A DNA stretch of 64,000 nucleotides from contig JAFEFU010000018.1 of assembly GCA_018240425.1 (NCBI GenBank), positions 81,061 through 145,060 of the forward strand, given 5' to 3'. A program made the position numbers and the translations under genes. The notes below the pieces were generated by a model, which made no database searches, was not told where the DNA came from, and saw only the letters and a list, made by a program, of their open reading frames with translations. Positions 1-8,234 of this stretch are shown piece by piece. Position 1 is the stretch's first letter, and each line of letters begins with the position of its first letter. This DNA comes from Pseudomonadota bacterium (GTDB lineage: Bacteria; Pseudomonadota; Alphaproteobacteria; Rhodobacterales; Rhodobacteraceae).

Positions 1-384
1 GATGCCAGCGGCAGCCGGATCGGCCTCTGGGATGGCCTTGCCTCGGCCTGGCCGGTGGCCGCCGGCCAGCCGGACCTGCACGACGTCCAGCACCGCCTGC
101 TGTTCGTCCAGGTGCTCGAGGCCGTGCGCGCGCTCGAGGAGGGCGTCCTGACCGACATCCGCGAGGGCGACGTGGGTGCGATCCTCGGCTGGGGATTCTG
201 CCCCTGGTCGGGCGGGCCGTTCGGCTGGCTCGACATCCTGGGCGCGGGCCGCGCGGTCGAGTTGTGCGACGGGCTGGAAAGGGCCCACGGGGCGCGGTTC
301 CGCGCGCCGAAACTCCTGCGCGAGATGGCGGCGAAGGGCGAGAGCTTCTATGGCCGGTTCGGAGCGCAGGCCAGGGCGGCCTGA
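1..384 (+). CDS. 3-hydroxyacyl-CoA dehydrogenase (FadB/FadJ-type), C-terminal fragment
   Basis: The reading frame is open from base 1 and stops with TGA at 382-384; the start lies outside the window, so only the last 127 residues are visible. They contain the second half of the C-terminal 3-hydroxyacyl-CoA dehydrogenase domain: a helix with VLEAVRALEEGVL, then GWGFCPWSGGPFGWLD, which matches the GxGFPxxxGGP signature near the end of multifunctional fatty-acid oxidation proteins. The family hydrates enoyl-CoA and oxidises 3-hydroxyacyl-CoA in beta-oxidation. The next gene is convergent. An acyl-CoA synthetase lies 2 kb away, which fits a fatty-acid context but is not an operon link. Confidence 0.8.
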   Translation, partial: DASGSRIGLWDGLASAWPVAAGQPDLHDVQHRLLFVQVLEAVRALEEGVLTDIREGDVGAILGWGFCPWSGGPFGWLDILGAGRAVELCDGLERAHGARFRAPKLLREMAAKGESFYGRFGAQARAA

Positions 385-468
385 TCGGGGCGGGGCGGGG
401 GGCCTTGCGCCGCCAGACACCCGCCCCCGGACCCCCGCAGAGGTTTCGGCCAGGGGAAAAGCCGGAGG

Positions 469-1122
469 TTAGGGATCGAAGCGGTAACCGAAGCGGGCGA
501 TGTCCTCGGCGCAGAGGCGGGCGACAAGGGCCGCGTCCGCGTCCGAATAGCACCCCCGCCAGTCGCGCGGCCGCGCGCTTTCGTTGACGCGCGGCAGGGG
601 CGCAAGGCGGAAGCCGAGATGCGCCTCGAACGGCGCGAGATCGGCGTCGAGCGCCTCGAGCCGGGCGAAGTGGGCGGGCCTTTCCTGCCCGTCGGCCGCG
701 CGCAGATAGGCGCCATAGGGCCAGGCGGCCAGCGAGGCGGCGGTCTGGGGATGGTTCAGGAAGGCGCTGAACCCGTGCGTCCGCGCCAGTCCGACCGCCG
801 GGTGATCGAAGGTCTGCCCCCTGAGCCAGTAATAGTAGCTGACCAGCCGGTCCCACGGATTGCGCACCAGCGTGAGGATGAAGAATCCGGCCAGATCGCC
901 GGGGCCGACCAGCCCGTCGATGTCGGCCAGCGTCGAATGCTTCCACAGCCGCCCGCGGCTTTGCACGCCCGCCAGCCGCCGCGCCCTTGCCCGCGCCTTG
1001 GGCGTGTCGCCGATCAGGATGTCGTCCTTCAGGGTCCGCGCCTCGAGCGCGAGGCTCAGCGCCGTGCCGCCGGTCTTGGGGATATGGACGAAGACATAGC
1101 GGCGCCCGCGCGAGATGATCAT
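469..1122 (-). CDS. Sulfotransferase family protein
   Basis: A 217-residue soluble protein. HIPKTGGTAL at residues 13-22 is the 5'-phosphosulfate loop of PAPS-dependent sulfotransferases, and LVRNPWDRLVSYYY near residue 90 is the 3'-phosphate loop with its Arg and Ser. The family transfers sulfate from PAPS to a hydroxyl or amine of a sugar, lipid or small molecule; the acceptor cannot be read from the sequence. I chose the ATG at 1122 because it overlaps the stop of the upstream EamA gene as ATGA and sits just before the nucleotide-binding strand; an open frame continues upstream but only as antisense or shadow sequence. The tight coupling suggests the two proteins are made together. Confidence 0.8.
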   Translation of the reverse strand: MIISRGRRYVFVHIPKTGGTALSLALEARTLKDDILIGDTPKARARARRLAGVQSRGRLWKHSTLADIDGLVGPGDLAGFFILTLVRNPWDRLVSYYYWLRGQTFDHPAVGLARTHGFSAFLNHPQTAASLAAWPYGAYLRAADGQERPAHFARLEALDADLAPFEAHLGFRLAPLPRVNESARPRDWRGCYSDADAALVARLCAEDIARFGYRFDP

Positions 1123-2069
1123 TCCGCCCGCGACCGCCAGGCGATCAGCACCCCGGCCGCGATGATGAGGACGATTCCCACACCCGCCGCAGGCGAAAGC
1201 ACTTCGCCCCAGAGCGCCCAGGTCCACAGGGCGCTCATCGGCAGGATGACATATTCGAAGACGGCAACCCGGCTGGCCTCGGCGATCTGGTAGGCGCGGA
1301 CCATGAAGCCCACCCCCAGAAGCGAGCCCGCCGCCTGGACGAAGGTCCAGAAGAGGAAGGGGCCGGTGGGCCAGACCAGTCCGCGCAGCACGAACCCCGC
1401 GGGCCCGCCGGGCACCTCGGGGTGCCAGACAGCAAGGACCGCGATCCCGATCAGGCCAAGGAAGCCGAGCCCGAGGAAGAAGCCGATGAGCAGCGTCCCC
1501 GCCGATTCGCCCGCGCACCATTCGCGGGTGGCGATGTTGCCGAGCGCATAGAAGGCCCCGGCGATGATCGGCAGGATCATGGCCGGGCCGATGTCGGCGC
1601 CGGGCCGGATGCCGAGGACGAGAAGGACGCCGGCAAATCCCACAAGGACCGCGGCGATGCGGAAGGGGCCGATGCGGTGGCCATAGGCGAAGCGCGAGAT
1701 GAGAAGGACGAAGATCGGCGCGGTGAAAAGGCCGGCGGCAACCTCGGCGACGCTGAGAAAGGCGAGGCAGCCGAAATAGAGCATCATCCCGGTGCCGTGG
1801 ATCAGGCTGCGCCCGATGACAGCGCCCCAGTTCCTCGGCCGCAGATCCAGCCCCAGAAGCGGCGCGGCCAGCGCCATGATGAGGCAGGCCATCGCGGTGC
1901 GGGTGACGTGGAACTGCCAGAGGCCGCCGTCCCTGGCGATGGTCTGCACGAAGTTGTCGGTGAAGCCGATGATCAGCGCATAGACCAGGATCATCCCCGC
2001 CGCGGCGAGCGTGTGGCCCTGAAAGCGGCTGGCGGGCGGGGCGGCGGTGACGGTCATTGCATCTCTCAT
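1119..2069 (-). CDS. EamA/DMT-superfamily transporter
   Basis: A 316-residue membrane protein with about ten hydrophobic segments in two similar halves, as in EamA (DUF6) exporters of the drug/metabolite transporter superfamily. The C-terminal half ends in VGIVLIIAAGVLIAW, typical of the last helix. Members export amino acids, nucleobases or other metabolites, or take up metabolites; the substrate is not predictable. A second in-frame ATG at 2057 (MTVTAAPP) is an equally good start. It is the first gene of a two-gene leftward unit with the sulfotransferase, and it diverges from the acyl-CoA synthetase with only 80 bp between starts. Confidence 0.85.
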   Translation of the reverse strand: MRDAMTVTAAPPASRFQGHTLAAAGMILVYALIIGFTDNFVQTIARDGGLWQFHVTRTAMACLIMALAAPLLGLDLRPRNWGAVIGRSLIHGTGMMLYFGCLAFLSVAEVAAGLFTAPIFVLLISRFAYGHRIGPFRIAAVLVGFAGVLLVLGIRPGADIGPAMILPIIAGAFYALGNIATREWCAGESAGTLLIGFFLGLGFLGLIGIAVLAVWHPEVPGGPAGFVLRGLVWPTGPFLFWTFVQAAGSLLGVGFMVRAYQIAEASRVAVFEYVILPMSALWTWALWGEVLSPAAGVGIVLIIAAGVLIAWRSRAE

Positions 2070-2149
2070 GTCGGAACTGGCCTATGGAAAACAGGCTGTC
2101 GGTGATTAATCATGTCCGGACGCGACATTCCAATGCCGGGGAGGGGCAG

Positions 2150-3775
2150 ATGGGCTGGCTTAAAGACGAATCCGGGCTGGACAAGTGCGCCGCCAACCAT
2201 GTGCCGCTGACCCCCCTGTCGTTCCTGGCGCGGGCGGCGGATGTCTTTCCCGACCGCACGGCGCTGGTCTATGGCAAGGCGCGGCTGACCTACCGTGACT
2301 ATCACGCCCGCGTCAGCCGGCTGGCCTCGGCCCTTTCCCGGGCCGGGATCGCGCCGGGCGACGTGGTGGCCACCCTCCTGCCCAACGTGCCGGCCCATGC
2401 CGAGGCGCATTTCGGCGTTCCGGCCGCAGGCGCGGTGCTGAACGCGATCAACACCCGGCTGGACGTGGATACGGTGAGCTACATCCTCGGCCACGGCGAG
2501 GCCAAGCTTCTGCTGGTGGACAGCGCGCTGGTGCCCCTGGCCGAGGCGGCGATCGCAGCGCTTGCGGGACCGGCGCCGAGGATCGTCGAGGTGGCGGACC
2601 GGGAGGCAGGCATTGCCGCGACCGGGCGGCATGAGGACTACGAGGCCTTCCTTGAAGGCGGCGACCCCGCCGCGCCCTGGCACCTGCCGCAGGACGAATG
2701 GGAAAGCATCGCGCTGAACTACACCTCGGGCACCACCGGGCGGCCCAAGGGCGTGGTCTATCACCACCGCGGCGCCTACCTGTCCGCCGTCCAGAACGCG
2801 ATTTCCTGGCGGATGGTGCTCTATCCGGTCTATCTGGTCATCGTGCCCCTGTTTCACTGCAACAACTGGTGCCACGCCTGGATGGTACCGATGCTGGGCG
2901 GCACCACCGTCTGCTGCCGCGACATCACCGCCAAGGCGGTCTACGACGCGATCGCCGATCATGGCGTCACGCACTTTGCCGGCGCGCCGATCGTGCTGAA
3001 CACGCTGATCAACGCCAGGGCCGGCGACCGGCGCCCCTTCGCCCATGTGGTCGAGGTCTTCACCGCCGGTGCGCCGCCGCCCGCCGCGACGCTCGCCGCG
3101 ATCGAGCCCCTCGGCTTCAACGTCACCCAGGTCTACGGCCTGACCGAAAGCTACGGCCCGGCGACCGAATGCATCTGGAAGCCCGAGTGGGACGGGACCG
3201 AGGGCGAGGCGCGGGCGGCGCTGAAGGCGCGGACCGGCGTCCTCATGCCGATGATGGAAGAGATCACCGTCCACGACGACGAGGGCCGCGACGTGCCCCG
3301 CGACGGCCTGCACCTGGGCGAGATCGCCATGCGCGGGAACGGCGTGATGAAGGGCTACTACCGCAACCCCGAGGCGACCGCCGAGGCCTTCCGCGGCGGC
3401 TTCTTCCGCTCGGGCGACATCGCCTTCCGCCACCCGGACGGCTACATCAAGATCACCGACCGGGCCAAGGACATCATCATCTCGGGCGGCGAGAACGTCT
3501 CGTCGGTCGAGGTCGAGGGCGCGCTGATGCACCATCCCGCCGTCCTTCTGTGCGCGGTGGTCGCCCGGCCCGACGAGAAATGGGGGGAAGTGCCCTGCGC
3601 CTTCGTCGAGCTGAAGGACGGGGCCAGCGCCACCGAGGAGGAGCTGATCGCCTTTGCCCGCGGCCGCCTGGCAGGCTTCAAGACCCCGAAGAAGATCGTA
3701 TTCTGCGACCTGCCCAAGACCTCGACCGGCAAGATCCAGAAGTTCGAACTGCGGGCGGTGGCAAAGCTTCTCTAG
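2150..3775 (+). CDS. Acyl-CoA synthetase (AMP-binding, fatty-acid type)
   Basis: A 541-residue ANL-superfamily adenylating enzyme that would activate a carboxylic acid with ATP and CoA. Visible motifs are the P-loop-like TSGTTGRPKG, the A5 region YGLTESYGPAT, the A7 motif RSGDIAFRHPDGYIKI, the hinge region DRAKDIIISGGENVSS, and the catalytic lysine in TSTGKIQK near the C-terminus. The length fits medium- or long-chain fatty-acyl-CoA ligases, and the FHCNNWCHAW stretch is common in the subgroup annotated as acyl-CoA synthetase. The start at 2150 has a strong GGGGAGGGG ribosome site seven bases upstream; the frame runs further upstream to 2057 without such a site. Confidence 0.85.
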   Translation: MGWLKDESGLDKCAANHVPLTPLSFLARAADVFPDRTALVYGKARLTYRDYHARVSRLASALSRAGIAPGDVVATLLPNVPAHAEAHFGVPAAGAVLNAINTRLDVDTVSYILGHGEAKLLLVDSALVPLAEAAIAALAGPAPRIVEVADREAGIAATGRHEDYEAFLEGGDPAAPWHLPQDEWESIALNYTSGTTGRPKGVVYHHRGAYLSAVQNAISWRMVLYPVYLVIVPLFHCNNWCHAWMVPMLGGTTVCCRDITAKAVYDAIADHGVTHFAGAPIVLNTLINARAGDRRPFAHVVEVFTAGAPPPAATLAAIEPLGFNVTQVYGLTESYGPATECIWKPEWDGTEGEARAALKARTGVLMPMMEEITVHDDEGRDVPRDGLHLGEIAMRGNGVMKGYYRNPEATAEAFRGGFFRSGDIAFRHPDGYIKITDRAKDIIISGGENVSSVEVEGALMHHPAVLLCAVVARPDEKWGEVPCAFVELKDGASATEEELIAFARGRLAGFKTPKKIVFCDLPKTSTGKIQKFELRAVAKLL

Positions 3776-3796
3776 TGCCCGGCAAAGCCTCTCTAG
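3760..3796 (+). repeat. Two-copy 21-bp direct repeat over a stop codon
   Basis: GGCAAAGCTTCTCTAG at 3760-3775 recurs as GGCAAAGCCTCTCTAG at 3781-3796, one mismatch in 16, with a period of 21 bp. The first copy supplies the last codons and the TAG of the acyl-CoA synthetase; the second lies just after it and would encode the same ending plus TAG in the same frame (period divisible by three). It looks like a small tandem duplication that gives a backup stop. Confidence 0.7.
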
Positions 3797-3891
3797 GGTC
3801 TGCCCGCCCCATATCTGCGCCGCCGTGATTGGCACGGAACAAAGCATGGGATAGGGTCGTCCAGAGGCAGACAGCGAGCAGCACCCACCCG

Positions 3892-4914
3892 ATGACGGCG
3901 CTTACCGAGTACCAGCGTCTGGAATGCCCCGGCCTGTGGCGCGAAGGGGCGGACAGCCAGAGGCGCGAGGTGATCGTGGCCTTTGGCGACGCCTCGCTGA
4001 TCTTCCGCGAGACGCCGAGCGAACGGGCGCTGACCCACTGGTCGCTGCCGGCGGTGGTGCGGGTCAATCCCGGCGTGATGCCCGCGGTCTATTCGCCCGA
4101 TCCCGCCTCGGGCGAGGAGATCGAGATCGACGACGAGACGATGATCGCCGCCATCTCGAAGGTCCACGCGATCATCGCCCGCCGGCGGCCACGGCCGGGC
4201 CGGCTGCGCGGGGCGCTGCTTCTGGCGGTGGCCGGGGCGCTCGCGGCGGCGGTCCTCTTCTGGCTGCCGGGGGCGCTCATCGCCCACACCGCCAAGGTTC
4301 TGCCCTCGGCCACCCGCGCCGCCATCGGCCGCGCCATCCTTGCCGATGTCGAGCGTCTGACCGGCCGGCCCTGCGCCGCGCCCGACGGGACCGCCGCGCT
4401 TGCCCAGTTGTCGGACCGGCTGCTGAAGGGCGGCGGCGGCGGGATAGTCATCCTGCCCGAGGCCCTGAAGGGCGCCATCCACCTGCCCGGAAACTTCGTG
4501 GCGGTCGGCCGGCCGCTGATCGAGGATCACGACACGCCCGAGGTGATCGCGGGCTATGTCCTGGCCGAGACCGTGCGCGCCGCGGCGCACGATCCGCTCG
4601 AGGATGCGCTGCGCTATGCGGGCCTGCGCGCCGCGGTTCACCTTCTGACCACCGGCAGTCCGCCCGACGGCGCATTCGCCGGCTACGGCCAGCGGCTTCT
4701 GACCGCGCCCCCCGCCCCGGTCCCGACCGACGCGCTTATTCGGCGCTTCGAGGAGACGGGTGTCGGCGCCTCGGCCTATGCCTATGCCGTGGACAAGACC
4801 GGCGAAACCACGCTCGGCCTGATCGAGGCCGACCCCTTCGCCAAGGAGCCGCCGCCCGCGCCGCTGATGAGCGATGCGGACTGGGTCACGCTTCAGGGCA
4901 TCTGCGGCGGCTGA
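3892..4914 (+). CDS. Membrane protein with a degenerate M48-metalloprotease-like domain
   Basis: A 340-residue protein not recognised by name. Residues 1-95 form a cytosolic-looking domain; a hydrophobic segment covers about 107-133; the rest is probably periplasmic. Residues 197-230 follow the pattern of M48 peptidases (HLPGNFVAVGRPLI, then a spacer, then VIAGYVLAETVRAA), but where active members have HExxH this protein has AETVR, so no zinc site is visible. I chose the ATG at 3892 by the start of sequence with normal codon use; there is a further upstream ATG at 3829 in frame. It converges with the SPOR gene, two bases between the stops. A structural or chaperone-like role is inference only. 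Confidence 0.6.
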   Translation: MTALTEYQRLECPGLWREGADSQRREVIVAFGDASLIFRETPSERALTHWSLPAVVRVNPGVMPAVYSPDPASGEEIEIDDETMIAAISKVHAIIARRRPRPGRLRGALLLAVAGALAAAVLFWLPGALIAHTAKVLPSATRAAIGRAILADVERLTGRPCAAPDGTAALAQLSDRLLKGGGGGIVILPEALKGAIHLPGNFVAVGRPLIEDHDTPEVIAGYVLAETVRAAAHDPLEDALRYAGLRAAVHLLTTGSPPDGAFAGYGQRLLTAPPAPVPTDALIRRFEETGVGASAYAYAVDKTGETTLGLIEADPFAKEPPPAPLMSDADWVTLQGICGG

Positions 4915-4916
4915 GG

Positions 4917-5426
4917 TCAGCGCGCGAAGGCAGCGGGGAATCCCGCCTTGCGAAGGCGGGCGGCGGCGGCTGCCAGATCAGCGGGCCGCTCGAACGGGCC
5001 GACGACGACCGCGGTCAGGCTGCCGCCCTTCACCGGCACGAGGCCGGCGGAAAAGCCCTGCGCCTTCAGGGCCTTCCAGACCCGCAGGGCATTGGCGCGA
5101 TCGGCGAAGGCGCCGGCCTGCACCCATCTCGCCCCCGGCGGGACCGGCCGGGCCTGGGCGGATGCCGGGGCCACAGGCTTCAGCGCAGCCTCGGGCGCCG
5201 CACCGTCCGCCTTTCCACCCTGTCCGCAGACCGGCTGCCCGTCGGGACCGAGGAGCGGCAGCCACAGGACACGGCCCGACAGGGTGGCGCGCTGGTGCTG
5301 GCAGCCCCTGGCGTCGGTGAACTGCCGCCCCGCGAATCCCGCAGGCGGCGCCTCGGCCCATGCCGCCGCGGCGGCGACCGACAGGACGGCCACGCCCGCC
5401 GCCCGCCGCAGCACCCCCGCCTGCAC
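4917..5426 (-). CDS. SPOR-domain secreted protein
   Basis: A 169-residue protein with an N-terminal signal peptide (hydrophobic AAGVAVLSVAAAAAWA, cleavage near residue 25) and a C-terminal SPOR domain from about residue 95 (WVQAGAFADRANALRVWKAL ... VVVGPF). SPOR domains bind denuded peptidoglycan glycans at division septa. The middle part holds two Cys in CQHQ and VCGQG. The start is GTG directly after the TAG of upp, so it is the last gene of the nucleoside salvage operon. The functional reason for this linkage is unclear; the order may simply be ancestral. Confidence 0.75.
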   Translation of the reverse strand: MQAGVLRRAAGVAVLSVAAAAAWAEAPPAGFAGRQFTDARGCQHQRATLSGRVLWLPLLGPDGQPVCGQGGKADGAAPEAALKPVAPASAQARPVPPGARWVQAGAFADRANALRVWKALKAQGFSAGLVPVKGGSLTAVVVGPFERPADLAAAAARLRKAGFPAAFAR

Positions 5427-6056
5427 CTACTTGGTCCCGAACATGCGGTCACCGGCGTCGCCGAGGCCGGGCACGATATAGCCATGCTCGTTCAGGTGGC
5501 TGTCCAGCGCCGCCGTCACCACCGGCACGTCGGGGTGGGCCTCGCGCATCCGCGCCACGCCCTCGGGGGCGGCCAGAAGGCACATGAAGCGGATGTTGGT
5601 CGCGCCCGACTTCTTCAGAAGGTCGATCGCCGCCACCGAGGAATTGCCGGTCGCCAGCATCGGATCGAGCGCGATGGTCAGCCGGTCGCGCAGGTCGGGA
5701 ACCTTGTAGTAATACTGCACCGGCTGCAGCGTCTCGGGGTCGCGGTAAAGGCCGACGAAGCCGACCCGCGCCGCGGGGATCAGTTCCAGCACCCCGTCCA
5801 GCAAGCCGTTCCCGGCCCTGAGGATCGAAATCAGCGCCAGCTTCTTGCCGTCGATGGTGGGCGCGTCCATTTCGCACAGCGGCGTCTCGATCCGCTTGGT
5901 CGTCATCTCCATCTCGCGGGTGATCTCGTAGGCCAGAAGCTGGCTGATCTCGCGCAGGAGGCGGCGGAAGGAGTTGGTCGATGTCTCTTTCTCGCGCATG
6001 ATCGTCAGCTTGTGCTGCACCAGAGGATGCTTGACGATGGTCAGGTGTTCACGCAC
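5427..6056 (-). CDS. upp: Uracil phosphoribosyltransferase
   Basis: A 209-residue enzyme, the usual family length, that makes UMP from uracil and PRPP. The PRPP loop is [12 protein letters not shown], with [18 protein letters not shown] upstream and the uracil-binding end [18 protein letters not shown]. The start is GTG at 6056, giving [16 protein letters not shown], which lines up with the known N-terminus of family members; the open frame reaches 6143 but this extension lies inside add. The first eight bases overlap the end of add. It salvages the uracil released when the deoA and cdd products are broken down. Confidence 0.95.
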   Translation of the reverse strand: MREHLTIVKHPLVQHKLTIMREKETSTNSFRRLLREISQLLAYEITREMEMTTKRIETPLCEMDAPTIDGKKLALISILRAGNGLLDGVLELIPAARVGFVGLYRDPETLQPVQYYYKVPDLRDRLTIALDPMLATGNSSVAAIDLLKKSGATNIRFMCLLAAPEGVARMREAHPDVPVVTAALDSHLNEHGYIVPGLGDAGDRMFGTK

Positions 6057-7029
6057 GGGCGGCCTCCAGCCTCTTGACGATCCTGCCCCGTGTATCGTCA
6101 TCGCAGAACGCCGCGTCAATCGAGGTGCGGGCGATGGCGGCAAAAACCCCCTCGTCCCAGTCGAAGGCCTCGGCCAGCCGCTCGTATTCCCTGCGCATGT
6201 CGGTGCGGAAGAAGGGCGGATCGTCGGTCGAGACGGTCACCTTGACGCCGCGCTCGCGCAAGGCGTGGATCGGGTGGCGGCGCCAGCCGGGGTAAAGGCC
6301 AAGCGCGATGTTCGATCCCGGGCAGACCTCGAGCACGATCCCCCGTTCGGCCAGTTCGTCCACCAGGGCCAGATCCTCGATCGCCCGCACCCCGTGGCCG
6401 ATGCGCTCGACCCCGAGGTCGCGGATGGCGGCACGCACACTTTCGGGGCCGCGCCACTCGCCGGCATGGCAGGTCAGACGCAGGCCCGCCTCGCGCGCAG
6501 CATCAAAAGACCAGCGGAAGTCCCTGGGTTCGCCCGCGTTTTCGTTGCCGCCAAGGCCGAAGCCCACGATCCAGTCTCCGACCGTTTCCGCCGCACAAAG
6601 GGCAACATTCTTCGCCCGCCCGGGGCCGAAGTGGCGGATGGGCGTGACGATCCCGCGCAGGGCAATGCCCTCGCGCCGTTCGGCCTGGCCGGCGGCCTCG
6701 CGGATGGCGGCCAGATAATCCTTCCAGGCCTGCACGTCGCCGCCGCCGCAGAAGTCGGGCGACAGGAAGGTCTCGCAGTAGATCACCCCCGCCGCCGCGC
6801 TCTGCTCAAGCACCGCCAGCGTCAGGCGGCCGTAATCCTCGGGCGTGCGCAGGCAGGAGGTCGCCGCCTCGTAGACCTTGAGGAAGTGGGGGAAGTCACG
6901 GAATGCATAGTTGCCGTGCTCGTCGAAGATGCCGGAAATGTCGATGTGACGCTCGCGCGCCAGGCCACGGATGAAGGCCGGGGGCGCGGCCCCTTCCAGA
7001 TGCAGGTGCAGTTCGACCTTGGGTGTCAC
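6049..7029 (-). CDS. add: Adenosine deaminase
   Basis: A 326-residue amidohydrolase that converts adenosine or deoxyadenosine to inosine or deoxyinosine. [10 protein letters not shown] near residue 5 holds the two zinc histidines; further metal and catalytic residues are in [14 protein letters not shown] and VSTDDPPFF. The start is GTG at 7029, overlapping the TGA of deoB (GTGA) and placing the zinc motif at the usual distance from the N-terminus; the longer open frame would add about 80 residues of shadow sequence. Position inside a salvage operon supports adenosine rather than another substrate. Confidence 0.93.
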   Translation of the reverse strand: MTPKVELHLHLEGAAPPAFIRGLARERHIDISGIFDEHGNYAFRDFPHFLKVYEAATSCLRTPEDYGRLTLAVLEQSAAAGVIYCETFLSPDFCGGGDVQAWKDYLAAIREAAGQAERREGIALRGIVTPIRHFGPGRAKNVALCAAETVGDWIVGFGLGGNENAGEPRDFRWSFDAAREAGLRLTCHAGEWRGPESVRAAIRDLGVERIGHGVRAIEDLALVDELAERGIVLEVCPGSNIALGLYPGWRRHPIHALRERGVKVTVSTDDPPFFRTDMRREYERLAEAFDWDEGVFAAIARTSIDAAFCDDDTRGRIVKRLEAARA

Positions 7030-8234
7030 AGGAAGCTCCGCCCCGGTCCCTGGGACGGCACCCCGAGGTGTGCCGCGACCGATGCCGCCACATCGGTGAA
7101 GGCGACATGGCCGAGCGCCTTCGCCCCCCGACCCCAGCCAAGGACCGGCACCCGCTCGCGCGTATGGTCGGTGCCCGTCCAGGTCGGATCGTTGCCGTGG
7201 TCGGCGGTGAAGACCGCCAGATCGCCGGGCTTCAGCAGGGCGAGAAACTCGCCCACCCGGTCGTCGAACCACTCCAGCGCCCGGGCGTAGCCCGACACGT
7301 CGCGCGGATGGCCGAAAAGCGTGTCGAACTCGACAAAGTTGGCAAATGTCAGGGAACCTGCCTCGGCCGACGCGGCAAGCGCCATCAGATGTTCGAAAAG
7401 TGCAGCATCGGCACCCTTGCGCAGATCCGAGATCCCGCGCATCGAGAAGATGTCCCCGATCTTGCCGACGGCATGGACCTTGCGCCCCGCCCCGGCCAGC
7501 CAGTCACAGAGCGTCGGCGCCGGGGGCGCGATGGCATAGTCGTGGCGGTTGCCGGTGCGGCGGAAGCTGCCGGGGCCGCCGGTGAAGGGCCGGGCGATGA
7601 CGCGGCCGACCCGCATCGCGTGCAGGCGCGGCGCGATGTCCCGGCAGAGTTTCAAGAGCCGATCGAGGCCGAAGGTTCCTTCGTGGGCGGCGATCTGGAA
7701 GACGCTGTCGGCCGAGGTGTAGCAGATCGGCCAGCCGGTGCGCATGTGCTCGGCGCAATGTTCCTCGATGATCGGGACGCCCGAGGCATGGCAGTTGCCA
7801 AGCGTGCCCCCTGCCCCGCACAGCCGCGCGACCTCGGCCATCAGGTCGGCGGGAAAGGCCGGACGGGTATCGGGGAAATAGTGCCAGTCCCAGGGCACCG
7901 GCACCCCTGCAAGTTCCCAGTGGCCCGACGGCGTGTCCTTGCCCTTCGACACTTCCGTCGCCGCCCCCCACAGGCCCTGCGGCACGGCGCCGAGGCCGGG
8001 CATCGCCGCCCCCGAGGCGAGGCCCACCGCCGCCGACAGGCCCAGCCGGTCGAGGTTGGGCATCCGCAGCGGGCCCGAACGCCCGGCCTCGGCCCGTCCG
8101 GCCGCACAGGCGGCGGCGATGTGGGCCAGCGTGTTCGCCCCCTCGTCGGGCACCGCGCCGTTGAAAAAGCGCGCCGCGTCGGGCGCCCCGCCCGCCCCCA
8201 CGGAATCCATGACTATTAGGAAGGCGCGCGCCAT
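7026..8234 (-). CDS. deoB: Phosphopentomutase
   Basis: A 402-residue alkaline-phosphatase-superfamily enzyme that interconverts (deoxy)ribose 1-phosphate and 5-phosphate. The N-terminus RAFLIVMDSVGAGGAPDA carries the first metal aspartate. GKDTPSGHWELAG holds the phosphorylated Thr of the family, and TADHGNDPTWTGTDHTRE has the second metal cluster. ATG at 8234 shares one base with the deoA stop (TGATG). It takes the sugar phosphate produced by thymidine phosphorylase towards central metabolism. Confidence 0.95.
   Translation of the reverse strand: MARAFLIVMDSVGAGGAPDAARFFNGAVPDEGANTLAHIAAACAAGRAEAGRSGPLRMPNLDRLGLSAAVGLASGAAMPGLGAVPQGLWGAATEVSKGKDTPSGHWELAGVPVPWDWHYFPDTRPAFPADLMAEVARLCGAGGTLGNCHASGVPIIEEHCAEHMRTGWPICYTSADSVFQIAAHEGTFGLDRLLKLCRDIAPRLHAMRVGRVIARPFTGGPGSFRRTGNRHDYAIAPPAPTLCDWLAGAGRKVHAVGKIGDIFSMRGISDLRKGADAALFEHLMALAASAEAGSLTFANFVEFDTLFGHPRDVSGYARALEWFDDRVGEFLALLKPGDLAVFTADHGNDPTWTGTDHTRERVPVLGWGRGAKALGHVAFTDVAASVAAHLGVPSQGPGRSFL

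Noticed and set aside
2057..2149. Upstream extension of the acyl-CoA synthetase
   Set aside because: No ribosome site and overlap with the divergent gene start; the ATG at 2150 has GGGGAGGGG.
2066..3847. A 593-codon antisense open frame opposite the acyl-CoA synthetase
   Set aside because: It mirrors the third-position GC bias of a real gene; its product is His/Arg/Gly/Asp-rich without any domain.
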